Source of the DNA: JAKZVK01 sp965237575
Lineage (GTDB): Bacteria > Acidobacteriota > Terriglobia > Bryobacterales > UBA6623
NCBI GenBank assembly: GCA_965237575.1
Contig: CBDEGI010000004.1
Span: 3,100,001-3,164,000, forward strand
DNA: 64,000 bases
Direction: 5' to 3'
Under the pieces are notes generated by a model that made no database searches, had not been told where the DNA came from, and saw only the letters and a list, made by a program, of their open reading frames with translations. Numbering within the stretch: position 1 is the first letter of the stretch; each line of letters starts with the position of its first letter. The position numbers and the translations under genes were made by a program. This document shows positions 15,336-23,802 of this stretch, piece after piece.

Positions 15336-17255
15336 ATGCCACGATTTGCTCGCATCATCTCGCTCGTTCTGTTCGCGTCATTGGCCGCCTCCGCGCAATC
15401 GTTGGATGCGCCGGCTAGCGTGCAGGGAGGCGCGAAGTTCAACGTCACCTGGTCAGGAACGGACGCGGCGCGCGACTACGTCGCGACCGCCGAAAAGGGC
15501 GCGCCGCGCGGGTCCTACATCTACTATCAATACCTCCGCACGGGCCAGACGCTTGAGATGCCGGCCCCCGAGGTTGCCGGCGACTACGAGTTGCGCTGGG
15601 TGCATGGAGGGACGAGGGAGATTCTCGTCACCCGGCCGTTGACGGTCACCGCGGTCAAGATCACGCTGAACGCGCCCTCGTCGGCGCAAATGGGCGGGGA
15701 CCTCGAGGTTTCGTGGAGCGGCACCGTCAACCCTAAAGACTTCATCACAATCGTCGAAGCCGGCGCCAAAGAGCGCGCTTACAAGGCCTACATCTACACG
15801 CGGAAGAAGAGCCAGGGGAAACTGCGGGTGCCCGAGAAGCCAGGGCAGTACGAAGTCCGCTACCTTTCGGCGAGCAAATATCTGACGCTGGCCAAGGCGC
15901 CGCTCACAGTCGGCGGGGCCGACGCCAGCATCACGGTCCCCGGCCAGGTAACTGCCGGCGCGCCCTTCCAGATCTTGTGGACCGGGCCCGACAATGCGCG
16001 CGACTACATCACGATCGTCGAAGCCGGCGCCAAGGAGAAGACCTACAAGACGTATGTCTACACCAGCAAAGGCAGCCCGGTTACGATGCGCGCGCCGGAC
16101 AAGCCGGGGCGCTACGAAGTCCGCTACCTGACCGGGCGGTCGTACCTGACGCTGGCTAGCGCATCTCTCGTGGTGGGCGGAACCAACGCGACTCTCGATG
16201 CCCCCGACACCGTCCAAGGCGGGACCGAGTTCACGGTTTCTTGGACCGGCCCCAACAACCCGGGCGACTACGTTACGCTCGTCAAAGCCGGTACGCCGGA
16301 GCGCAGGTGGGGTGTGTATGAGTACGTGCATCAGGGTCCGCAACTCACCCTCCGGGCCCCGTTTGAAAGCGGCGATTACGAGCTGCGCTACCTGACGGGA
16401 CAGTCGTACTTGACGCTGGTGCGCCGCCCGATCCGGCTGGGCCCGGCCGAGCGGCCGCCGGGCTTTCTCGAAGTGCATGCGTCCTCGGCGGGCCCGCAAG
16501 GCCTCCTGCCGGTGGCGGGCGGCGCGGTGGAGGTGATTCTCGATGCCTCCGGGAGCATGTTGCAGCGCCAAGGCGGCAAGCGCCGCATCGACATCGCCAA
16601 GCAAGTGCTGTCGGAACTGATCCGCGAGACGATCCCGGCGGGCACGCCCTTCGCGTTGCGTGTGTTCGGTCATCGGGAAGTCGATTCGTGCCGAACGGAT
16701 CTCGAGCTGCCGCTGAAACCGCTCAACGCCGCGGAAGCCGCTGGGCTGATCGGCAACATCCAAGCCATGAACAAGGCCAAGACGCCGATCGCCAAGTCGA
16801 TCGAGGCCGTTGCCCGAGACCTGCAGGCCGCCGGTGGCCAGCGCGTAGTGGTGTTGGTGACCGATGGCGAGGAGACCTGCGACGGTGATCCGGCCGAAGC
16901 GATCGGGTTGCTCAAACAGGCCGGAGTCGATGTTCGCGTGAACATTGTTGGGTTCGCCATCGAGGACGACGAGTTGAAGCAGAAGTTCCGCCACTGGTCG
17001 AACATCGGGGAGGGCGAATACTTCGATGCCGGCAGCGCGGAGCAACTCAGCCGGTCGCTTTCAAAGGCCGTGAAAGCGCCGTTCGACGTGTATGGCGCCG
17101 ATGGCCACCAGGTCGCGAGTGGGCTGGTCGGTGGTGACCGGGTTGAGCTGGCGCCGGGAACCTACAGCGTGAGCACACGGTCGCGGCCGCCGCTACAGAA
17201 GGCGGGAGTGGTGATCGCGTCCGAGCAAGCGACGACGGTTGTGCTTGAAAACTAG
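15336..17255 (+). CDS. Secreted von Willebrand factor A protein with four Ig-like repeats
   Basis: This 639-residue protein starts at ATG with AGGAGGATAT just upstream, and has a signal peptide (~1-20). Four tandem units of about 88-90 residues follow, each with a (V/I)xW(S/T)G core, a DY(I/V)(T)xV strand and a closing YE(V/L)RYL segment. Residues ~398-590 form a VWA domain with an intact MIDAS (DASGSMLQ, then Thr in NKAKTP, Asp in VTDGEETCDGD). A beta-rich tail ends the protein. It should bind a metal-coordinated protein ligand at the cell surface or periplasm. The ligand is unknown. The repeats are the likely stalk. Confidence 0.9.
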   Translation: MPRFARIISLVLFASLAASAQSLDAPASVQGGAKFNVTWSGTDAARDYVATAEKGAPRGSYIYYQYLRTGQTLEMPAPEVAGDYELRWVHGGTREILVTRPLTVTAVKITLNAPSSAQMGGDLEVSWSGTVNPKDFITIVEAGAKERAYKAYIYTRKKSQGKLRVPEKPGQYEVRYLSASKYLTLAKAPLTVGGADASITVPGQVTAGAPFQILWTGPDNARDYITIVEAGAKEKTYKTYVYTSKGSPVTMRAPDKPGRYEVRYLTGRSYLTLASASLVVGGTNATLDAPDTVQGGTEFTVSWTGPNNPGDYVTLVKAGTPERRWGVYEYVHQGPQLTLRAPFESGDYELRYLTGQSYLTLVRRPIRLGPAERPPGFLEVHASSAGPQGLLPVAGGAVEVILDASGSMLQRQGGKRRIDIAKQVLSELIRETIPAGTPFALRVFGHREVDSCRTDLELPLKPLNAAEAAGLIGNIQAMNKAKTPIAKSIEAVARDLQAAGGQRVVVLVTDGEETCDGDPAEAIGLLKQAGVDVRVNIVGFAIEDDELKQKFRHWSNIGEGEYFDAGSAEQLSRSLSKAVKAPFDVYGADGHQVASGLVGGDRVELAPGTYSVSTRSRPPLQKAGVVIASEQATTVVLEN

Positions 17256-17279
17256 GCATCACGAAGCGAAGCGCGAAGC

Positions 17280-17321
17280 AACCGAGCCGTGACCGTGAGG
17301 GAGCGGTCCGGCACGAACCCT
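17280..17321 (+). repeat. REP-like hairpin element, copy 3
   Basis: Reads aaccgagccgtgaccgtgag, ggagcggtccggcacgaacc. It lies 25 bases after the stop codon of the VWA gene, in the 256-base gap before the heme operon, where a REP stem could protect the upstream mRNA. Confidence 0.85.
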
Positions 17322-17496
17322 GGCGCCACTCGAGGGCCGCTAGACTGGTCCGAATCTCGCACTCACCATCCACGCCCCTGCCTGAAGCCGGTTGGGTGGA
17401 CACAGGGGTCCACCCCTACACGGCGCCTCAGCAAGTACATGGAACGGGTGAAGTCGAAGCTTAGACACCACCACGGGGCGAGCTTGGCTTGCCCTG

Positions 17497-17502
17497 TATA
17501 AT
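17497..17502 (+). promoter_or_regulatory. -10 box of a probable leaderless promoter for the heme operon
   Basis: A perfect TATAAT ends nine bases before the ATG at 17512. A transcript starting about seven bases downstream would have a leader of only a few bases, and no Shine-Dalgarno precedes the ATG. No good -35 is visible at 16-18 bases. Confidence 0.45.
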
Positions 17503-17511
17503 GAAGCGGTT

Positions 17512-18330
17512 ATGGCTGAATCCAGCGTCTTCTGGCTACGTGTGACGCTGGTGCTCTATTCGCTGGGACTGTGGCACGCCCTGGTAACGGTGGTCAAGCG
17601 CCGCCCGCGTATGTTCAGGGTCGGTCTGGGGGCGATTTCCCTCGGGGCCGTGTTTCATCTGGTCTCGATCGTCGACCAGGGGATGGCGCTGGGGCGGTTC
17701 CCGGTCCACACGCTCCACCAGATGGCTTCGCTGGTTGGATTCCTCATAACCGGCGTGTTTCTGCTCGTCTATTGGCGCTACAAGTACGAAAGCCTCGCCG
17801 TCTTCGTCTTCCCGACCGTGTTTCTGCTGACCCTTGTGGCCAGTCTCGGAACGGGCGCGCCGGCGCCCGCCGCCGGATCACTCGGGAAATGGTGGCTCTC
17901 GGTTCACGTGGTGTTGCTGCTGCTGGGATACGCGGCGCTCACGCTGACCTTCGTCGCTGGCGTGATGTATATCATTCAAGAGAAGGAGCTTAAGTCGAAA
18001 CGCCCGAGGGCGTTCTATTACCGTCTGCCGCCTTTGGGCACGCTCGACGATATGGCCTACCGAACCCTGGCCGCGGGGTTCGTGCTCGTCACGCTGGGCT
18101 TGATTGCAGCCAGTTTCTGGGCTTTCATGGAGTGGGGCTCGAACTGGCTCGTCGATCCAACGATTGCCCTGGCCTTCGTCACTTGGGCCATCTACCTGGC
18201 CATGGTCTTCAGCCGGGTGGCGATTGGGTGGCGGGGCCGCAAAGCGGCCTACTTTTCCATTGTAGGGTTCTGTTCGGCGGCACTGACGTGGATCGTCAAC
18301 AGCGGCGTCCACTCCTTCACGCAGCGATGA
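17512..18330 (+). CDS. CcsA/HemX-like membrane protein (cytochrome c assembly domain)
   Basis: This 272-residue polytopic protein has about eight membrane helices, with conserved-looking His in HTLHQMASLVGF and SVHVVLLLLGYAALT, the pattern of the CytC_asm domain. In many bacteria a protein of this type (HemX) is encoded immediately before hemA and affects glutamyl-tRNA reductase levels; others act in heme delivery for cytochrome c. Its stop codon overlaps the hemA start (ATGA, 18327-18330), so translation is coupled. First gene of an operon with hemA and hemC, probably made from a leaderless transcript. Confidence 0.88.
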   Translation: MAESSVFWLRVTLVLYSLGLWHALVTVVKRRPRMFRVGLGAISLGAVFHLVSIVDQGMALGRFPVHTLHQMASLVGFLITGVFLLVYWRYKYESLAVFVFPTVFLLTLVASLGTGAPAPAAGSLGKWWLSVHVVLLLLGYAALTLTFVAGVMYIIQEKELKSKRPRAFYYRLPPLGTLDDMAYRTLAAGFVLVTLGLIAASFWAFMEWGSNWLVDPTIALAFVTWAIYLAMVFSRVAIGWRGRKAAYFSIVGFCSAALTWIVNSGVHSFTQR

Positions 18331-19592
18331 GCGTACTACTGTTGGGCCTCAGTCACAAGACTGCCCCAGTCGAAGTGCGTGAGCGCTTCGCGATCGCCGA
18401 GGGGGCTGCGATTGAGCACATGGAAAAGCTGGTCGAGCAGCCGGGGATCTCCGAGGCCCTGATCCTCTCCACGTGCAACCGGGTCGAGTTCCTGGTTCGA
18501 GCCGGCGCCGGGTCGGACGCATCGCGAGAGATCTTCTCGTTCCTCGAGACCGCGGGGGAAGGCGTTATCGACGACGCCAAGCCCTACTTCTACCGCTACG
18601 TCGATGAGGAGGCCGTGCGCCATGTCTTCCGCGTAGCATCGAGCCTTGACTCGATGGTCGTCGGCGAGCCCCAGATCCTGGGCCAGGTGAAAGACGCCTA
18701 CGCGCGCGCCAAGGCGGCCGGTACGATCCGCGGCGAGTTGGACTTCGTGCTCAACCACGCGTTCCGAGTCGCCCGGCGCATTCGCAACGAGACCGGGATC
18801 GGCCAGATGGCGGTGTCGATCAGCTTCGTGGCGGTCGAGTTGGCCCGCAAGATCTTCGGCGATCTGGGCGGCCGGTCGATTCTGATTGTCGGGGCCGGCA
18901 AGATGTCGGAGCTGTCGGCGAAGCACTTGCAGCGCGCCGGAGCGGGGCGGGTCTACGTGACCAACCGCACCCCTGAGCGTGCCGTCGAGTTGGCCCGGGC
19001 GTTCGAAGGCGAAGCGGTTGCGTTCGATCGGCTGTTCGAGATGTTGGCCAAGGTCGATATCGTCATCTCGTCGACAGGCGCTCCGCACTTCATTCTCAAC
19101 AAGAAGACGGCGGAGGCGGTGATTGCCGCCCGCAAGCAGCGCCCGGTCTTTCTAGTGGATATCGCGGTTCCGCGTGATATCGACCCGGCCATCAACTCGA
19201 TCGACAACATGTTCGTGTACGACATCGACGATCTGCAGCAGGTGGCCGACGCGAACCTCGAGCAACGGAAGCGCGAGGCCGAGCGCGCCGAGGTGATCGT
19301 CGAGGAAGAGCTGGCCAAGTTGATGCATCGGCTCAAGACCCACCAGGTCGCGCCGACCATCGTCTCGCTGCAAGATGAATTGGAACGAGTGCGCCGGGCC
19401 GAAGTGGCCCGTTTTCGCTCGAAACTAGGCACGCTCGACACTGAGCAGACGGAAGCGCTCGACGCCATGACCCGCAGCATGATCAATAAGATTGCGCATT
19501 CGCCAATCTCCCACATGAAACGATTGGCCAGCCATCCCGACGGGCTGCATTTCGTGGAGTTCGTCAAACGCGCCTTTAACCTTCGAAAATGA
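18327..19592 (+). CDS. hemA: Glutamyl-tRNA reductase
   Basis: This 421-residue enzyme makes glutamate-1-semialdehyde from glutamyl-tRNA with NADPH, the first committed step of C5-pathway heme synthesis. The catalytic Cys is residue 50 in STCNRVEFL. The NADPH domain shows VGAGKMSELSAKHL and VTNRTPERA. The C-terminal dimerisation helix is present (HMKRLASHPDG). The length is normal. The start was set at 18327 because MSVLLLGLSHKTAP is the standard N terminus and it overlaps the upstream stop by four bases; the longer open frame upstream is the shadow of the previous gene. It overlaps hemC by four bases. Confidence 0.97.
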   Translation: MSVLLLGLSHKTAPVEVRERFAIAEGAAIEHMEKLVEQPGISEALILSTCNRVEFLVRAGAGSDASREIFSFLETAGEGVIDDAKPYFYRYVDEEAVRHVFRVASSLDSMVVGEPQILGQVKDAYARAKAAGTIRGELDFVLNHAFRVARRIRNETGIGQMAVSISFVAVELARKIFGDLGGRSILIVGAGKMSELSAKHLQRAGAGRVYVTNRTPERAVELARAFEGEAVAFDRLFEMLAKVDIVISSTGAPHFILNKKTAEAVIAARKQRPVFLVDIAVPRDIDPAINSIDNMFVYDIDDLQQVADANLEQRKREAERAEVIVEEELAKLMHRLKTHQVAPTIVSLQDELERVRRAEVARFRSKLGTLDTEQTEALDAMTRSMINKIAHSPISHMKRLASHPDGLHFVEFVKRAFNLRK

Positions 19593-20521
19593 AACCTCTA
19601 GTGATTGGTACCCGGGGCTCCCCACTCGCCATGTGGCAGGCCCAATGGGTGGAAGAACAACTCGCGGCCTCGGGGGTGCCCAGCCGCATCAAGGTCATCA
19701 AGACCACGGGCGACAAGCTCAGCAAGACCGCCCTCGCGAAGCTGACCGCTACGAAGGGGGCCAAGGGAGTCTTCACCAAGGAGATCGATGAAGCGCTGCT
19801 CAAGAGCCGCGTGGACGTGGCCGTGCACAGCTTGAAAGACGTGCCCACCGTGTTGAATCGCCGCATGGTGCTAGGGGCCATCCCCGAGCGGGGTGACGCC
19901 CGCGATGCGATCGTCGGGGAGGAGTTCAAGCTCTTGCCGGAAGGCGCGCGTGTGGGCACAGGGTCCCTGCGGCGCACCTGCCAGCTACACCGGCTGCGGC
20001 CCGACCTGAAGATCGAGCAGATCCGGGGCAACGTCGAGACCCGTCTCAAGAAGCTCGATGAAGGACGCTACGAGGCCCTGGTTCTCGCCGCCGCCGGGCT
20101 CCAACGGCTCGGTCTGGAAGAGCGCATCGCCGAGATCTTCGAGCCCAACGTCATGTATCCGGCGGTCGGCCAAGGCGCCATCGCGATCGTGGTTCGCTCA
20201 AGAGACGAACGGGTGCGAGGCTTGGTGGCGCCGCTGAATCACCATGAGTCCGAGGCGGCGGTTCTGGCCGAGCGGTCCCTGCTAGCTGCGCTGGGCTGCG
20301 GATGCCAGGTCCCGATGGGCAGCTACGCGTCGATTCAGGGAGACCGCTTGCGCCTGTCAGTCCTCGTGCTTTCCGAAGATGGCCGACGAGCCTATGGCAG
20401 AGTCGTGGAGGGCAGCCCGACGAATCCAATCGCTTTGGGACAGGACGCCGCCGAGAAACTACTGGCCCTGGGGGCCGGCGAGTTGCTCGGCAAAAAAGCG
20501 CGCGCCGCCAAGCGCCGCTAG
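19589..20521 (+). CDS. hemC: Porphobilinogen deaminase (hydroxymethylbilane synthase)
   Basis: This 310-residue cytoplasmic enzyme links four porphobilinogens into hydroxymethylbilane. It begins with the expected IGTRGSPLAMWQAQWVEEQL. The dipyrromethane-binding Cys is in GCGCQVPMG (about residue 239), and the substrate-binding basic motifs HSLKDVPT and GTGSLRRTCQL are intact. It overlaps the hemA stop by ATGA, so the three genes are translated in series. hemB and hemD are not in the window. Confidence 0.97.
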   Translation: MKPLVIGTRGSPLAMWQAQWVEEQLAASGVPSRIKVIKTTGDKLSKTALAKLTATKGAKGVFTKEIDEALLKSRVDVAVHSLKDVPTVLNRRMVLGAIPERGDARDAIVGEEFKLLPEGARVGTGSLRRTCQLHRLRPDLKIEQIRGNVETRLKKLDEGRYEALVLAAAGLQRLGLEERIAEIFEPNVMYPAVGQGAIAIVVRSRDERVRGLVAPLNHHESEAAVLAERSLLAALGCGCQVPMGSYASIQGDRLRLSVLVLSEDGRRAYGRVVEGSPTNPIALGQDAAEKLLALGAGELLGKKARAAKRR

Positions 20522-20578
20522 CCCGGCGAGTCGCGCCGCGATCCGGCGGATACGGTTGAGGCTGTCGAGGAGGATACA

Positions 20579-21589
20579 GTGAAAATCGGCGTTGCTGGAC
20601 TGGGGTTTATGGGCAGCACCCACCTCCAGGCTTACCAGGCTATTGCCGGCGCGGAGATCGCTGCGGTCGCGAGCAGCGATGAGCGGAAACTGGCCGGCGA
20701 CCTCAGCGCCATCCAGGGCAATCTCGAGCGGCCGGGTGAGTCGATGGACTTTGGTTCGGCCGCGCGCTACAAGACACCGGAAGAGATGTTCGGCGATCCG
20801 AACGTCGAGGCGGTGGACTTGTGCGTGCCCTCGTACTTGCACGCCTCCCTCAGCCAGGCAGCGCTCAAGGCCGGCAAGCACGTGCTGGTTGAGAAGCCGA
20901 TGGCGTTGTCGGGCCAGGAATGCGACGCTATGGTTGCGACCTCCCACAAGTGCAACAAGGTGCTCATGGTGGCCCAGGTCATTCGTTTCTGGCCCGACTA
21001 TGTGGCCGCAAGGAATATCGTCCAGTCGGGGGAACTAGGCGCTGTGAAGGCCGCGGTCTTTCGCCGCAAGTGCGCCGCCCCGGCTTGGGGCAAGTGGATG
21101 CACGACCGCTCGAAGAGCGGAGGCGGTGTTTTCGACCTGCTCATTCACGACTTCGACTTCTGCCTCTATGCCTTCGGACAGCCGACGGCGGTGCAAGCCC
21201 GCGGCGTCGAGGAGATGGAAAAGGGAATCGACATTGTTGAAGCGCGGCTGGAATATGAATCTCCTGTTGCTGTGTTTGTCTCGGGGGGCTGGCACCATCC
21301 GCGGGGTTATCCCTTCTCGATGGAGTTCTCGATCGAATGCGAGGAAGGCACGCTCGATTTTCACTCCGCCCAGCGGCGTCTGACGCTGTATCGCCGCAAC
21401 GGCGAGGTCGAGGAGCCCGCGCTGCCCGAAACCGACGGTTTTCAGGCTGAGCTCGAGGCCTTCGTGCACGCCTGCGAAGCCGGCAAGCCCGCCGACGACT
21501 GCCGCCCGGAAGAGTCCGCCGTCGCCACGCGCATGACGCTCGCCATGCGAGCCTCGCGTGAGCGCGGCGGTGCACTGATCGAGGTGTAA
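20579..21589 (+). CDS. Gfo/Idh/MocA-family NAD(P)-dependent oxidoreductase
   Basis: This 336-residue protein starts at GTG with GAGGAGGATA directly upstream. The N-terminal Rossmann fold (IGVAGLGFMGSTH) and the family signature VLVEKPMAL with the catalytic Lys are clear. The C-terminal half has the alpha/beta substrate domain (GVFDLLIHDFDF). Such enzymes oxidise sugars, inositols or related alcohols. It lies 57 bases after hemC on the same strand and may share its transcript, although no role in heme synthesis is known. A short GC hairpin at about 21600-21620 follows it. Confidence 0.92.
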   Translation: MKIGVAGLGFMGSTHLQAYQAIAGAEIAAVASSDERKLAGDLSAIQGNLERPGESMDFGSAARYKTPEEMFGDPNVEAVDLCVPSYLHASLSQAALKAGKHVLVEKPMALSGQECDAMVATSHKCNKVLMVAQVIRFWPDYVAARNIVQSGELGAVKAAVFRRKCAAPAWGKWMHDRSKSGGGVFDLLIHDFDFCLYAFGQPTAVQARGVEEMEKGIDIVEARLEYESPVAVFVSGGWHHPRGYPFSMEFSIECEEGTLDFHSAQRRLTLYRRNGEVEEPALPETDGFQAELEAFVHACEAGKPADDCRPEESAVATRMTLAMRASRERGGALIEV

Positions 21590-21677
21590 GAAAGCAATTC
21601 CGCCCCACTGGGAGCGGGGCTGTCTACTTCGCCAGTCGGGAGCCCGTGCCTCCACTCTAGAAGGAGGCTCTAGCTGA

Positions 21678-22310
21678 CTGTCACCCATCGTCCGCGCCAT
21701 CGCCGAGATGGTGCGCGACCGCGACATCGTGGTGCTGTCGGACGAGGTCTACAGCAAGATCTACTTCGACGAGAAGCCGTTTTCGATCGCGTCGATCGAC
21801 GGCATGGCGGAGAAGACGATCATCCTCGACGGGTTCTCGAAGACGTACTCGATGACCGGCTGGCGCATGGGCTACGGCGTGATGCCCAGCAAGGAACTCG
21901 TCGACGCCGTGTGCCTGCTGATGGTCAGCTGCGTCTCTCACACGGCCAGCTTTTCGCAACGCGCCGGTATCGAAGCCCTGACCGGCCCGCAGGATTGCGT
22001 CACCGACATGGTGGCGGAGTTCAAGCGTCGCCGTGACGTGATTGTGGAGGGCTTCAACCGCATTCCCGGCATGAGCTGCGCCACGCCGGGCGGCGCCTTC
22101 TACGCCTTCCCGAACACTTCGAACAGCGGCGTCCCGTCGGACGAGTTAGCCGACCGCCTTCTCAACGAAGCGGGCGTCGCTTGCCTGACTGGCACGAGCT
22201 TTGGCGCGTACGGTGAAGGGTACCTACGGTTCAGCTATGCGACCGCGCTTGATCAGATCAAAGAGGCGCTCGACCGTGTCGAAGATTTGATGCGAAAGAT
22301 CGTGGGCTAG
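21678..22310 (+). pseudogene. 5'-truncated class I/II aminotransferase
   Basis: Coding similarity to the C-terminal half of aspartate-type aminotransferases is strong: VVLSDEVYSKIYFDEKPFSI, then the PLP-lysine segment GFSKTYSMTGWRMGYG, and a normal C terminus. The frame is closed by TGA at 21675-21677, right before SPIVRAIAEM. The first ~180 residues, which hold the N-terminal arm and half of the active site, are absent. The largest ATG-started product would be 200 residues and is unlikely to be active. Deletion joined it to unrelated sequence after the Gfo/Idh gene. Confidence 0.8.
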
Positions 22311-22465
22311 GCCGCCCCCAGGCGAATGCTTTCGGATGGGGTCAACCCCTCGGGAGATGGCAGCACGAGCTCCACGGTCATCATTGCTGTGGGCGACAAC
22401 ATACTTTATCGTCTAGTAAAACAAGCCAGAGACGACCAGTCTCCGCGCACGGTCTTGAATGTCAA

Positions 22466-22490
22466 TTCCGCGAACCGGACATGTCAGAAG
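22466..22490 (-). repeat. 25-bp dispersed repeat, copy 1
   Basis: The reverse complement is cttctgacatgtccggttcg then cggaa, matching 47863-47887 at 23 of 25 positions. It lies in the 194-base gap between the truncated aminotransferase and the serine hydrolase. Confidence 0.6.
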
Positions 22491-22504
22491 TAACCGGGAG
22501 CAAT

Positions 22505-23569
22505 TCAATCCTCCATTAGAGCTCTCTGCGGATCCAAGAGATGGGGGCCTAGATCATCGACGATTGCCGCCGAATTCGAAAGAACGACCGCTCCCGCCCG
22601 GGCGTTCGGCGAGTATCCGACAAACGTACGATATCCCGCGGACCCGCCGATGTGAAAGATCAACTCCTTGTCGCCGCTGAAAACATGCCATCCTCGCGCC
22701 ATCTCGATACCCGGCATGTCGGTCTCATGCCGTACTCCCGTAAGCGCCCGCATCGCCGGCGCAAGCGATGAATCCACGAGTCCGATGCTTGCGCCGACGA
22801 ATGTCAGCATGTCGTTGACGCTCGACATCAAAGCCCCCGATCCGGCGAGGGCCGGCTGGCTGTTCCAGTTGGGAACGACCTCGAGGTCTTGGTTGTGTCC
22901 GGGCGCGAGCCGAGCCCACAGCTCGCCCGATAACGTAGTGGTTGTGCTGAGCATCCCGAGCGGCTCGCAAATGCGGGTTTGAACGGCAGTTTCATAGTCG
23001 GCACCCGCCTGCCGGGCCAGCGCGTGACCGAGCAGAGCTCCGCCGATGTTCGAGTATCCATACGCTTCGCCCGGGTCGCGAGTCGGCTTAAAGGCGGACA
23101 AGAACTCATACATGTTGTTGACCGAGTAGTCCTGATACGGATTGCGCGGGTCAGCCGGGGAAAAGTTCGACGGCAATCGCGGTAAGCCGGACATGTGTGT
23201 CGCTAGATGCTCCAGCGTAATCTCCTCCGGCACTACGACTGACTTCGGCAAGTACTTGGCGACGGGATCGTCGAACCTTAGCTCGCCGTGTTCGACCATG
23301 TCCGCCAACAACAACACTGTGAATACCTTCGTGATCGAGCCGATCTCAAATATCGTGTCGCCGTTCACAGCAACCCCGTCTTTCGATACAGTCCCGTGGC
23401 TTACGACTCGCCGTCCCGAGACGTCAATGACTCCGACAGAGATACCGAGGCTACGTTTCTGAATATCGATTACGTCCGACAAGATCTCTCGAATCCGCTG
23501 ATCACTCGGGACTTGAGCGACCACAGCGGAAACAAGGAAGAAAAAAGCGGCGAGCCAAGATTTCTTCAT
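22505..23569 (-). CDS. Secreted serine hydrolase of the class C beta-lactamase/DD-peptidase family
   Basis: This 354-residue protein has a signal peptide (MKKSWLAAFFFLVSAVVAQV). Active-site motifs are complete: SITK (nucleophile Ser and Lys) in EIGSITKVFTVLL, the Tyr-x-Asn element YSN in YGYSNIGGALLG, and HIGGSAGY in place of the KTG box, as is usual for esterase-like members. Substrates in the family range from peptidoglycan peptides to lipids and beta-lactams, so the role is not fixed. ATG 23569 was chosen for the signal peptide; 79 upstream in-frame codons are not protein-like. Its 3' end faces the aminotransferase relic. Confidence 0.9.
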   Translation of the reverse strand: MKKSWLAAFFFLVSAVVAQVPSDQRIREILSDVIDIQKRSLGISVGVIDVSGRRVVSHGTVSKDGVAVNGDTIFEIGSITKVFTVLLLADMVEHGELRFDDPVAKYLPKSVVVPEEITLEHLATHMSGLPRLPSNFSPADPRNPYQDYSVNNMYEFLSAFKPTRDPGEAYGYSNIGGALLGHALARQAGADYETAVQTRICEPLGMLSTTTTLSGELWARLAPGHNQDLEVVPNWNSQPALAGSGALMSSVNDMLTFVGASIGLVDSSLAPAMRALTGVRHETDMPGIEMARGWHVFSGDKELIFHIGGSAGYRTFVGYSPNARAGAVVLSNSAAIVDDLGPHLLDPQRALMED

Positions 23570-23802
23570 CAGTACACAAACTGTACGCGACTGAGGCACG
23601 GTTTTGTGCCCAAGAAATCGAGGTTGTCCAGTGATGGCAGCACGTTTCCACGATTGGGAATCGTCGGAAGTGGGCCTTCGATCTCCGCTGAAACAGTATT
23701 CCCCAAAGTGTTTCACCAGCCCCCCGCAGCCGACCCTCCCGCCTGCATCCTGGATAGCGCCACAGGGTCTCAGAGACGCACCCCGCGATGCGGTCTGTCT
23801 CT

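Noticed and set aside
15453..17045. 530-codon antisense frame opposite the VWA gene
   Set aside because: High-GC codon bias keeps the complementary frame open; His/Arg-rich content, no family resemblance, and the plus-strand protein is clear.
21588..21670. Intrinsic terminator after the Gfo/Idh gene
   Set aside because: Short GC stem only and no T-run.
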